17,721 bases of DNA from Flavobacteriales bacterium (lineage in GTDB: Bacteria > Bacteroidota > Bacteroidia > Flavobacteriales > BACL11), in contig PCBP01000035.1 of assembly GCA_002730985.1 (NCBI GenBank), positions 1-17,721 of the forward strand, in the 5' to 3' direction. This document shows positions 1 to 8,256 of this stretch, one piece after another. A model generated the notes under the pieces. The model had not been told where the DNA came from, made no database searches, and saw only the letters and a list, made by a program, of their open reading frames with translations. How positions within the stretch are numbered: position 1 is the first letter of the stretch; each line of letters begins with the position of its first letter. A program made the translations under genes and the position numbers.

Positions 1-1711
1 CGGGATCAATTAATGTATATGTTTCATTCGTGTTACATCCTAATGCATCTGTAATTATTACATTGTAACTACCTGCAGTTAGATTAGAGATGTTTTGTGT
101 TGATTGGCCATTTGACCAGCTATATGTATAAGGTGGATTTGAACTTGTTATCAAGGTATTAATTGCACCATTATTTAGCCCACTGCAGCTAGGATTAGTA
201 ATTGTTGGAGAGATAGTTATGTCTGAGCCATTTAAAATAACTTGATACTGGAACGAAAAATTCCCTTGAACTGGACAAGCATCATCTGAAATATTAACAG
301 TGAAGAAATATGGGCTTCCAGTTGTGTCAGATAAATTTGGAGTCCAGTTGAAAGTTCCTAATGGGTTCATTGAGTTATTATTTGTGATGGTAAAATTTGC
401 TGCTGGTATGCCATTATTCCAACTCATTGAAACAGCACCACCGCAAGGAGTCCCTCCATTTACATTAAAAGTATTAGCTTGAGGTCCGTAACCAGAAGCT
501 AAAGTACCTGTAGTTTGTCCACTTAAGGAGTTATTTCCACTAAGTGTATAGGTATTTCCATTCCATCCATCACCCCATGAGTCATACATTATGAACTGTA
601 AACTGCCTAAATTGCTATTTGGTACACAAACTGTACCTGAAAAGGGAGCTCCTCCAGAGGCAATTATAGTGCCTGCCCCTGATGGATCATAAATCTCCCA
701 AGAAACTTCACTCTGCCAAGACCCTCCACCTACGTTTACTGTAATCTGAGATCCTAGTGGTGTAGGGTTATTATTAATTGTATTAATATCAAAAATGATA
801 TTTTGGCTCCCATTAGGACAATTTAGTTCGTAGGTGTAAGAATTAGTATTATTAATATCAACTAATGTTGTTAAGTTGATTCCTGACAGCGCTGGTGGTA
901 TATTTCCTGTACAAGAGAAAGAATTTATTTGAATATCTCGGATAATACTTCCAATGAGTATCCCATTTCTATATTCCGATATTTTTATTGCTAGTATACC
1001 TGTTATGATATTAGGGGGAGTAATACATAAATTACCTGTTGTTGGATCAAAAGTTGATCCTCCCCCGACAGGGTTTGTTGAATTATAAGGAGGAATATAT
1101 GTGACAGTACCACCATTATTATTGTTTAGTGGAGTAATTAACGAATATACTAGCGAATCGCCATCAGTCTCAATTGCCCCATTATTATAACAATAGTAAT
1201 TTCCAGCACAAACAAATGGTGTAGGATTTTGTGAGAATGTAGGAGAGTTATTGCAATATACTGTGTTATTTAATGTGGCCTGAACGCATAACTCCTGATT
1301 CCCAGGGTTATTGATTGTATTTATTACTTGATTTCGTGCAAGCTCACATACTGATAGTACCCAATCTGAACAATGTGATAGGGTTATTGTTGCTTCATAG
1401 GTATATTGTTCTATCCCTAGACTGTTACCTCCGTTACAAAAAGATAGGCAAGCAGGATTAATATTAATTGCCGAACCTATTTGGTTAAGTGCTGCTGATC
1501 CAGAACCGCAAGAAGATGTGTAATCTAGGTAGAGAGTCCCCCAGTTTGGAACTCCCTCACAATCTCTATAGAATTTCAAGGTAATTTTATAAGTATCCGA
1601 ACTGGACCCTGAATTAATACATTCATATGCTATATCCATTCCTGCTGCATGTGTGGCATATAGCTTAATGCTACTTATTAATAATAGTGGTATTAAAAGG
1701 AACTTTCTCAT
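1..1711 (-). CDS. Secreted T9SS-type surface protein with SprB repeat (3' end beyond window)
   Basis: The reading frame starts at an ATG (1709-1711) and stays open for 570 codons to the left edge, so the C-terminus is missing. Residues 1-19 form a signal peptide (basic start, hydrophobic LLIPLLLISS core). The mature N-terminus begins THAAGMDIAYEC and continues with a YKITLKFYRDC motif near residues 41-51. This N-terminal module with paired cysteines is one I recognise from many Bacteroidota surface proteins. Around residues 331-385 there is a W..EVSWEI..P segment followed by MYDSWGDGWNG, another recurring extracellular motif. Residues 502-570 are a SprB repeat (PSCSGLNNGAI, PPYTYSW, LTAGSYNVIITDALGC). 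It lies 17 bases after the stop of the upstream 1304-residue gene with no promoter-like element between, so the two are probably co-transcribed. It is probably exported by Sec and then T9SS, but the sorting domain that would prove this is outside the window. Ligand or function is unknown. Confidence 0.88.
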   Translation of the reverse strand, partial: MRKFLLIPLLLISSIKLYATHAAGMDIAYECINSGSSSDTYKITLKFYRDCEGVPNWGTLYLDYTSSCGSGSAALNQIGSAININPACLSFCNGGNSLGIEQYTYEATITLSHCSDWVLSVCELARNQVINTINNPGNQELCVQATLNNTVYCNNSPTFSQNPTPFVCAGNYYCYNNGAIETDGDSLVYSLITPLNNNNGGTVTYIPPYNSTNPVGGGSTFDPTTGNLCITPPNIITGILAIKISEYRNGILIGSIIRDIQINSFSCTGNIPPALSGINLTTLVDINNTNSYTYELNCPNGSQNIIFDINTINNNPTPLGSQITVNVGGGSWQSEVSWEIYDPSGAGTIIASGGAPFSGTVCVPNSNLGSLQFIMYDSWGDGWNGNTYTLSGNNSLSGQTTGTLASGYGPQANTFNVNGGTPCGGAVSMSWNNGIPAANFTITNNNSMNPLGTFNWTPNLSDTTGSPYFFTVNISDDACPVQGNFSFQYQVILNGSDITISPTITNPSCSGLNNGAINTLITSSNPPYTYSWSNGQSTQNISNLTAGSYNVIITDALGCNTNETYTLIDP

Positions 1712-1728
1712 ACTTAATAAAGATCTAT

Positions 1729-4700
1729 TTATCTGATCAACATGATAGTGCCTTCATAAGTTCTTAGTTTCCCATTGAAATCAGTCAGTGCTATAGCATA
1801 AACATAAATTCCTGCAGGTGCAAATTCTCCAGCATTATTTAGCTTTCCTTTCCAGCCAACATCTGTTTGATTAGTTGTAAAGATCCTTTTACCTGCTCTA
1901 TCATAGATACTAAATTCGTATTCTGAAATACCATTTACAATAGGTAAGAAATAGTCGTTATCTAGGTCGTTATTAGGAGTAAATGCATTTGGGACATAGA
2001 TACTAAATGCGGGTGTGATATAGATTGTTTGCAAAGCAACATCAGTACAGCCACTATCTGATTCAATGGTAAGTGATACTTGGAAAGTTCCTGTATCATT
2101 ATAGGCGTGTACTAGTTCATTAAAGTTAGTTAAAGATGAATTCCCATCATCAAAATTCCAGATCCCATTTATATGCTCACTCGATAGATCAGTAAAGTAG
2201 ATTTGCGGGTTTATAATACTAGTAGATTGAGGATATGCAGAGATAGTTGCATTAGGTAATGGATTTATGTTTACAGATGCGCTTCCTGATATTAAGATAG
2301 CTTTACAGCCCTTAGAGTCTGTCACATCTTGTATGGTATATACTCCGCTTTGGTTAGTAGCAACTGTATAAATATTTCCTATATTTGAAACAGAGCTAGA
2401 AATTAAGCCTGCAGAATAGTTTAAACTATATGGAGGAGTTCCTGATGTAGTTGTAAAAATGACATCTGTTGTGCTCCCATCATTACAGATGGAGCCTCCA
2501 CCACTTAAAGCAACTTCTGGCAATGGATTTGTTATAATACTTAGGGTTTGGGCAATATTATTTGTACAATTATTATTATCAGTAATAGAATTTATTTCAT
2601 AGACAGATGCTGTAGCTGGGCTTATAGTGATTGAGTCAATGGGGTTGTTAAAGGGAATGCCTGTTGATACTCCATTCACTGAATAACTTACAAACCAAGG
2701 CGCTACTCCGGCTGTAAAGTTAAATCTAAGTTGAATAATATCTCCATCACAGGTCTCATTTTGACTTGAGAAATTTACTTGAGGGATCTCATTTACAATG
2801 AGAGTTGTATTTTCAGATAGATTTGACTCACACCCTTTTGCATCGATGACATAAGTTAGAGCATAAGTTGCAGTTGTAGTTGGGCTTACTAATATAGGTA
2901 GTCCGCCTGCAGGAACATTCACTGAAGTAGAAGTTCCTGCTGTAGTGTAATCTACATTGTATGGGGGAGTTCCGCTTGGGGCAGTAAGAAGGAGAGTAGC
3001 ATCATCCCCAACACAGATAGGATTTGGCAATATCGTAAAATCAATATCTGGCAATGGGTTTACATAGATATCTTGTGTCCCAATACTATTTTGATTCACA
3101 CAGCCATTAGCATCTGTGATACTATTAATGATGTATGTATTATTTCCAATAGAAGGGGATACTTGATGAGTACTTGCCCCTGCACTATTAATTGGTCCAA
3201 TTACTTGAGCTAAAGCATTTACTGTATAGTTTATGATATATGGAGCAACTCCTCCTTGGTTAAAATTAAAGTCTAGAGTTACAGCATCATTTAAGCATAT
3301 ATCATTGTCAGATGTTGTAAAGTCAACACTAAAATAAGCTGGTTCGGTCATTATTATTGTTGTGTCATTTTCACAAGCGATTAAATTAGTGGTTGTGATT
3401 GTTGTTGGGTCAGCAACTGTAACATTATAACTTCCGGCACTTAGATTTAAGGAGTTTGCTCCATACCAATTTTGAGTATATGCCCCGCCATTTGCTCCAG
3501 AAGGGTTTAATGTAATTGTCCCATCATTAAAATTGTTGCAGCTAATATCAGTAATTGTTGGATTAAATATAATTTCTGAAGGTTCATTAACTATTGCAGA
3601 ATCTTGAACTGGACATCCTGCTACTGTAACAATTACATTATAAGTTCCTGGTCCTAGATTTGAGATGCTATCTGCAGTTGAGCCATTATCCCAAAGAAAA
3701 GTTGCTGAAGAAGAAGGTGCGTTTAATACAATGGAATAATCCTCAGTTGCTCCAAACCAGGGCGTACTAAAACTTGCAGCACTTTCGCAAGGCCCCATTG
3801 TAATTGGTGCACCACCTGCATTACCCATGCACACAACTCTCATTCTTGTGGCGCCATAAGCACCTGTAATAGGTGTTATAAAATTGAAGGGGTATACAGT
3901 TCCAGGATTCCAGGTGCCCCATGGAATATTAATCACTCCTAGGTCTTCACCAGCATCACCAAAGTCACCATCAATATTAAAATCAATGTATACATTTATT
4001 GCTTCTGGTGCATATTGCCCAGCAACTGCAAATATATCGCTGGGTGTTACATTTACAGTATACATTACCGCCTCTGTTAGATCTGCAAATTCCCCCGCTG
4101 ATCCAGTATTTATTGTGTAATCCTCATACTCATCAGGCAGTCCTGCTGTATTATTTTGAATATTAAAATTATCACCTGTTAATTGCACTTCTTCTATTAT
4201 TGTAGCCGGTTGAGAAGCAAAACCAGAGGCAGGATTTGATGTGCAGTATGACAATAGAGAAATAGTTCCTGGTGGGGTAGTGCCACTAAAAAAACTGACT
4301 ACAGCAGAACCATCATTCGCACCATAACAACTGCTATTATATCCAATAAGTGAACTTGATGTATTTAAAGGGCTGTAAAGAGATACAGAATTTGAATGAG
4401 AACAACTATTAGCATCTGTAACTGTATAATTGTAAGTTCCTGCAGATAGTTGTAACGGGTTTTCACCGTACCAATTATAATTATATGGAGTGAGCCCACC
4501 GCTTGCAGAAATAATTGCACTCCCATCTGTAAAACCATAACATGATGGATTACTTACTGTAATGTTAGCACTTAATACAGTTGGTGCTTCATTTACGAAA
4601 ATAGAACTTGCAAGAGGTATTGGGTTACATCCAATAGGAGTATAAGTATATGTGATATTATGATTGCCAATGCCGTAGATTGCAGGATCAAAGTCAGTGA

Positions 4701-5643
4701 TAATTGTTCCTGTATTATTGGTAAAAATACCTTCACCTTGGGAAGACCATCCGGCAGGTGGGATTCCAGTTAATGTAAATGAATTTTCATTGGAACAAAC
4801 TACTAGAGGAGAGGTAATGAAGATACTTGAGGCACTAAAAATATTAACTACTGCATAAGCACTATCACCTGGGCAGTTCTGTGTTCCTGGTATTGTGTAA
4901 ATATATGTGCCACTAGTATCAGTTGCAGGATCAAAGGTTCCGTTAACAGTATCTCCAGCAAAAGACCAGTATCCAAAAGATAATGGGGTTCCATTTAACA
5001 TGTCTATTAAATTCACAGCCGAGTCGGTATCACAAAACAGAATAGGATTTGGGATGCCGACTGATCCACCTGCATCCCCAGGATTGGGCCCTCCAAAACC
5101 ATCATTAGGTCCGAACGAGGTGAATTCTATAAAACAAGGATCAGGATTAGTTCCTGTTGCAGCCGCGTTAGCAATCATTACAACATAGATTTGGCCAGCT
5201 ATAGCATTTCCTATCTGAATAACTTCTGCGGTGGTTGGAGGAGCAGTACTGCAATCTTCTTGATTTCCATTTGTTAATTGATCGCACATAGTTGTTAGGT
5301 CATTAAATGGCCCCCAACATTTAAAGTCAAGATTAGGCGAATTAAGAAGATTTGGATATGGTATTCCTAGCACGTCAGTAGGAGTGACATTGATGCTTAA
5401 AGGTCCATTTGTAGAAGATACAAAATAGTAGAAGGAAGCATTTGCACTCATGTTAGTAAAACCACAACTAAGATTTGCTCCAAATGGTGCAGTTGCTGTT
5501 CCAGATGTAGCAGCAGGATATAAAGATCCATTACAAATCTCAGGTATTGATGCTGAACAGGATTGGACAGGTACTGCACCTGATTGAGCATAGCTAAAAG
5601 TATAACTTAAGACCGTAAAAAATATCAGTAAATTTCTTTTCAT
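1729..5643 (-). CDS. Large T9SS type B surface protein: SprB, GEVED, Ig-like, PKD and CHU_C domains
   Basis: This is a 1304-residue secreted protein. Residues 1-19 are a signal peptide (MKRNLLIFFTVLSYTFSYA, then QSG). Residues 27-176 are a cysteine-bearing N-terminal module common in these proteins (LDFKCWGPF at 105-113). Residues 200-352 hold two Ig-like units (GTFDPATDTSGTYIYT in the first). SprB repeats lie at about 362-424, 434-687 (interrupted) and 694-768. The second is split by a GEVED domain at about 459-641 (VYIDFNIDGDFGDAGED, TRMRVV, ATEDYSI). Residues 771-1132 contain four Ig-like repeats of about 88 residues. Residues 1135-1209 are a PKD domain (WNFDDGNSS). Residues 1213-1304 are the gliding-motility-associated CHU_C domain (YVPNAFTPNNDLDND, FSIYDRAGKRIF, GWKG, PAGIYVYAI), which predicts T9SS export and surface attachment. 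An adhesin or motility role is inferred; no catalytic residues are evident. It lies 126 bases downstream of batE, preceded by a possible promoter. Confidence 0.95.
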   Translation of the reverse strand: MKRNLLIFFTVLSYTFSYAQSGAVPVQSCSASIPEICNGSLYPAATSGTATAPFGANLSCGFTNMSANASFYYFVSSTNGPLSINVTPTDVLGIPYPNLLNSPNLDFKCWGPFNDLTTMCDQLTNGNQEDCSTAPPTTAEVIQIGNAIAGQIYVVMIANAAATGTNPDPCFIEFTSFGPNDGFGGPNPGDAGGSVGIPNPILFCDTDSAVNLIDMLNGTPLSFGYWSFAGDTVNGTFDPATDTSGTYIYTIPGTQNCPGDSAYAVVNIFSASSIFITSPLVVCSNENSFTLTGIPPAGWSSQGEGIFTNNTGTIITDFDPAIYGIGNHNITYTYTPIGCNPIPLASSIFVNEAPTVLSANITVSNPSCYGFTDGSAIISASGGLTPYNYNWYGENPLQLSAGTYNYTVTDANSCSHSNSVSLYSPLNTSSSLIGYNSSCYGANDGSAVVSFFSGTTPPGTISLLSYCTSNPASGFASQPATIIEEVQLTGDNFNIQNNTAGLPDEYEDYTINTGSAGEFADLTEAVMYTVNVTPSDIFAVAGQYAPEAINVYIDFNIDGDFGDAGEDLGVINIPWGTWNPGTVYPFNFITPITGAYGATRMRVVCMGNAGGAPITMGPCESAASFSTPWFGATEDYSIVLNAPSSSATFLWDNGSTADSISNLGPGTYNVIVTVAGCPVQDSAIVNEPSEIIFNPTITDISCNNFNDGTITLNPSGANGGAYTQNWYGANSLNLSAGSYNVTVADPTTITTTNLIACENDTTIIMTEPAYFSVDFTTSDNDICLNDAVTLDFNFNQGGVAPYIINYTVNALAQVIGPINSAGASTHQVSPSIGNNTYIINSITDANGCVNQNSIGTQDIYVNPLPDIDFTILPNPICVGDDATLLLTAPSGTPPYNVDYTTAGTSTSVNVPAGGLPILVSPTTTATYALTYVIDAKGCESNLSENTTLIVNEIPQVNFSSQNETCDGDIIQLRFNFTAGVAPWFVSYSVNGVSTGIPFNNPIDSITISPATASVYEINSITDNNNCTNNIAQTLSIITNPLPEVALSGGGSICNDGSTTDVIFTTTSGTPPYSLNYSAGLISSSVSNIGNIYTVATNQSGVYTIQDVTDSKGCKAILISGSASVNINPLPNATISAYPQSTSIINPQIYFTDLSSEHINGIWNFDDGNSSLTNFNELVHAYNDTGTFQVSLTIESDSGCTDVALQTIYITPAFSIYVPNAFTPNNDLDNDYFLPIVNGISEYEFSIYDRAGKRIFTTNQTDVGWKGKLNNAGEFAPAGIYVYAIALTDFNGKLRTYEGTIMLIR
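2248..3333 (-). repeat. Four tandem Ig-like protein repeats of about 88 residues
   Basis: Within the 1304-residue protein, residues about 771-868, 869-957, 958-1045 and 1046-1132 are successive divergent copies of one unit. Each has an early cysteine (DICLND, PICVGD, ETCDGD, SICNDG), a central G.APY/GTPPY/GVAPW turn followed by a Y-containing strand, a late Y.I..I.D..GC motif (for example YIINSITDANGC, YEINSITDNNNC, YTIQDVTDSKGC), and a closing NPLP or NEIP linker. The copies are diverged at the DNA level, so this is an old duplication rather than a recent tandem repeat. The pair of cysteines in each unit could form a disulfide outside the cell; that is inference. Confidence 0.8.
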
Positions 5644-5665
5644 TTATTGTAGGCTTAATAACTTA

Positions 5666-5673
5666 CAAATATA
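5666..5673 (-). promoter_or_regulatory. Possible -7 promoter element upstream of the 1304-residue gene
   Basis: On the minus strand this reads TATATTTG, matching the Bacteroidota -7 consensus TAnnTTTG, 22 bases before the ATG at 5643. No TTTG/TTG -33 element sits about 20 bases upstream, so the call rests on the -7 match alone. If real, it would give the surface-protein pair its own transcription start, separate from bat operon read-through. The remainder of the 5644-5769 spacer is AT-rich, with only a weak AT-only inverted repeat. Confidence 0.4.
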
Positions 5674-5769
5674 CGAAAAAATATATGTTTGGTTGTTTCT
5701 GACTTGAAAATCAGTTATTTAGAATTAATATAAATTAGCATATTAATGTAATATTTCTGTTTTAGCAAA

Positions 5770-6504
5770 TCAATTTAGATGTTTGCAATTAGACTCTTTT
5801 ATCCATCCAATATTGCCATTTGCAAGTTTAATATTAATCCAGTTTCCTATTTGATCAATGATTTCTATTTTTGCTCCTGAATGTAGAGAAAATAGGTTGG
5901 TGCTGTTATCTGTGGGTGCGCTATTTACAATTACAGATGAGGCAAAAATGATTGCTTGACTTTTACTATGACTCTTTTGAAATGAGGAATATGTTATGCA
6001 AAATAAAATTAGCACAAGTGTATTAAAAGAAGCCAAAAGATACTTTGTTTGGTAGTTTGTCAGCCTATTGAGTAGTTGAATAATTAGTACAATCCAAACA
6101 CAAAATATTAAAAGTGTCTGCCAGATCTTGGTTGTATACATACCTATTAAATTTTCCCACCATCTTTTGTAAAAAAGTTTAGGTAAAGCCTCTATCCGGT
6201 CAATTATTCTAAGGTTAGTAAGTTGTAAATTATGTATAGCCCCCTCATTATTTGGATTTAATTTAAGTGATTTCTCGTAATACCAAATAGCATTTGCCCA
6301 GTCTTGTGTTTGGTAATAGCAATTTCCTAGATTGTAGTAAAGTTCGCTACTTTCTAGATTATTTAGAATAATACTGTCATAGAGAGAAGTAGCATTCGAG
6401 TAATTCCCCTTTGTGTATTCTTCATTCCCTTGCAAGAAGAGAGGATTTTTCGCGAAAGTTTGTAAACAAAATAATATTAAAAATATAAAGGTTAATTGTT
6501 TCAT
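5770..6504 (-). CDS. batE: BatE: TPR and SH3-like membrane protein
   Basis: The protein has 244 residues. Residues 1-18 are a signal peptide or N-terminal anchor (hydrophobic FIFLILFCLQTFA). Residues 20-95 contain TPR units (LYYNLGNCYYQTQDWANAIW, then YYEKSLKLNPNN). Two membrane segments follow at about 127-146 and 153-172, joined by a short loop. Residues 185-240 form a bacterial SH3-like domain ending NWINIKLANGNIGWIKES. This TPR, two-helix, SH3 order is that of BatE, the last gene of the Bat cluster; the SH3 domain presumably faces the periplasm. The ATG overlaps the batD stop (ATGA, 6501-6504), which implies translational coupling. It is the paralogue-like partner of BatC, which shares the TPR part only. 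The biochemical role is not established for the family; scaffolding of Bat complexes is inferred. Confidence 0.9.
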   Translation of the reverse strand: MKQLTFIFLILFCLQTFAKNPLFLQGNEEYTKGNYSNATSLYDSIILNNLESSELYYNLGNCYYQTQDWANAIWYYEKSLKLNPNNEGAIHNLQLTNLRIIDRIEALPKLFYKRWWENLIGMYTTKIWQTLLIFCVWIVLIIQLLNRLTNYQTKYLLASFNTLVLILFCITYSSFQKSHSKSQAIIFASSVIVNSAPTDNSTNLFSLHSGAKIEIIDQIGNWINIKLANGNIGWIKESNCKHLN

Positions 6505-8255
6505 CTCAATGCAGTTTCAACCTCAATTATTATTTTTTTTGCTTTTTCTAATATAGTGTCCATTTGAGCATTTTTATTATTTGATGGGGCGTAGCGAGCA
6601 AATTCACATTCATTTAATAGATTGATAAACTTTTCTTCTGTCTCTTTATTGATCGCAAAGGAATTAAAATAATTAGTTACAGTTTCTTTGGATAGTTCTG
6701 CAGAATCCACTTTGAATTTATCTGCAAAATACCCCCAAAGTGATTTTTCAATTTCTTCAAAAAAGACATCAAAATTGGCATTATTTATGCGCTTTTGTGC
6801 TTTTTTTAGTCTTTTTTGGGCTATTTTGTTGGCTCTTTTGTTTTTCCAGCGAGTACTTTTGGTGTCTATTTTTCCAAGAAATCTATCATAAATTTTCAAT
6901 AAAATTAACATGCTAATTGGTAACAAGATGAGTAGATAAAATAGATTTCTAGATATCTTATCTTCTTCAATTGGTTTTAGATTAGTTTTAGTAGATATAT
7001 AATTAATATCTTTTTGCTCATTTCTTACTATTTGCTGATTTGTAGAAGAATTTTCATTCTCATTATTAGCACTTGCATTAATGATAAGTTGATGCTGATT
7101 TGATTTTTTAGTCTCATATTTGTTTTTTACTGGATTGAAGAGAATTAAATTTGCACCTGGTATTGTGTATTGCCCTTTGTATCTAGGGATTAGTAAATAT
7201 TCAAATGTTTTGATGCTTCGTTTTAATCCTCCTTCAAATATCTTTTCAGATATTTTAGGGTCATATACTTCAAAGTCTTCAGGGAATTGAATATCTAGAG
7301 GCTCAATCAATTCAATATTACCTGTTCCTGTAATTGTTAGTTTATAATTGATGGCATCATTAGCATTAATAGTCGTATTGTCTACCTCTGATTTTATATT
7401 CATATTTCCTACACTACCATTGAAGTTAGCAGGTGGAGTCGGTAAATCAGCTACAGTTATTATTATAGGATTCGAACGGATTCTTTCTTCTTGAGTTTGA
7501 TAGTTTCTCCCAAAGAAATTTGCGAATGGGTCACGATTATTTTGTCTATTTTGAATACGAATATTGCATTTCAATTCTATAGGATCAAGCTCTAACTCTC
7601 CAGATTTTTGGGCTGTAAGTACAGATTTTTTTATGATTGCAACATTATAAGGGACACCATCAATGACATCACGTTTAAATTGGCTGGAGGTTTTTAGATC
7701 TTTTGTCCAGAATCCATTTAGAGCAGGTAGCGCAGATACTTCAGTGTTTTGTAGATCAATACGGGTAAATAACGTGTAGGTGACTAAAATTTGCTCTCCA
7801 ATTACAATATTTCTTTTACTTACATTAACTTTAATAAATAGGTTGTCAGAGATTGCTTTTTGTTGATTCGCATCTCTCTTTTTTTCTTTCACTACATTGA
7901 TAGTCAATGATTTACTGCTCACAGTTTGCCTATTTGCTGTAATTGTAGCAGGAGTAATGTTATAAGCTCCTTCTTTTATTGCTTTCAGGTAGAAAGAATA
8001 TGTAGTTGAACTGTTGCTTTGACTTTTTCCATTTACAAAGGTATAGCTGCTTTGTGTCGAAGGGTTAGGCCCGCTTAATATTTGTAGACCGTTAAAATTT
8101 GGTGATTTGAAATTCTCGCCTGTTGTATTAATACTGTATTGTACTAGAATCTGTTCTCCAACTATAGCCGGATTTTTATCAGCCGATACTGTTAATGTTT
8201 GTGCATGTATTAATACACTGCATAAGAAAAATAATATGAAACTTAGTCTCTTCAA
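6501..8255 (-). CDS. batD: BatD: membrane-anchored periplasmic protein of the Bat cluster
   Basis: The protein has 584 residues. Residues 1-18 are a signal peptide (MKRLSFILFFLCSVLIHA). The long periplasmic part (19-435) contains two repeats of a VGEQILVQY/IGEQILVTY strand motif at about 32-40 and 152-160, typical of BatD beta-sandwich domains, and a TIPGANLILFNP segment at 364-375. One membrane helix lies at about 437-456, then a basic linker and a helical cytoplasmic tail (494-582; ELSKET, CEFARYA). The start is a TTG: it is preceded by an in-frame TAA with no ATG between, and beginning there gives a complete signal peptide. Only 2 bases (8255 start, 8257-8259 batC stop, 1 intervening base) separate it from batC, so it is probably translated by coupling. 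The tail is homologous to the tail of the gene at 10954-11814. Its function in the complex is unknown beyond being the conserved Bat membrane component. Confidence 0.93.
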   Translation of the reverse strand: MKRLSFILFFLCSVLIHAQTLTVSADKNPAIVGEQILVQYSINTTGENFKSPNFNGLQILSGPNPSTQSSYTFVNGKSQSNSSTTYSFYLKAIKEGAYNITPATITANRQTVSSKSLTINVVKEKKRDANQQKAISDNLFIKVNVSKRNIVIGEQILVTYTLFTRIDLQNTEVSALPALNGFWTKDLKTSSQFKRDVIDGVPYNVAIIKKSVLTAQKSGELELDPIELKCNIRIQNRQNNRDPFANFFGRNYQTQEERIRSNPIIITVADLPTPPANFNGSVGNMNIKSEVDNTTINANDAINYKLTITGTGNIELIEPLDIQFPEDFEVYDPKISEKIFEGGLKRSIKTFEYLLIPRYKGQYTIPGANLILFNPVKNKYETKKSNQHQLIINASANNENENSSTNQQIVRNEQKDINYISTKTNLKPIEEDKISRNLFYLLILLPISMLILLKIYDRFLGKIDTKSTRWKNKRANKIAQKRLKKAQKRINNANFDVFFEEIEKSLWGYFADKFKVDSAELSKETVTNYFNSFAINKETEEKFINLLNECEFARYAPSNNKNAQMDTILEKAKKIIIEVETALR

Positions 8256-8256
8256 T

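Noticed and set aside
3884..5188. Plus-strand open frames within the 1304-residue gene
   Set aside because: They lie antisense to a protein with clear domains throughout and show no signal peptide, motif or start context of their own.
5724..5747. Inverted repeat ATTAATAT/ATATTAAT after batE as a terminator
   Set aside because: The stem is only A-T pairs with no GC core and no clear T-tract after it, so it is unlikely to terminate well and is expected by chance in AT-rich DNA.
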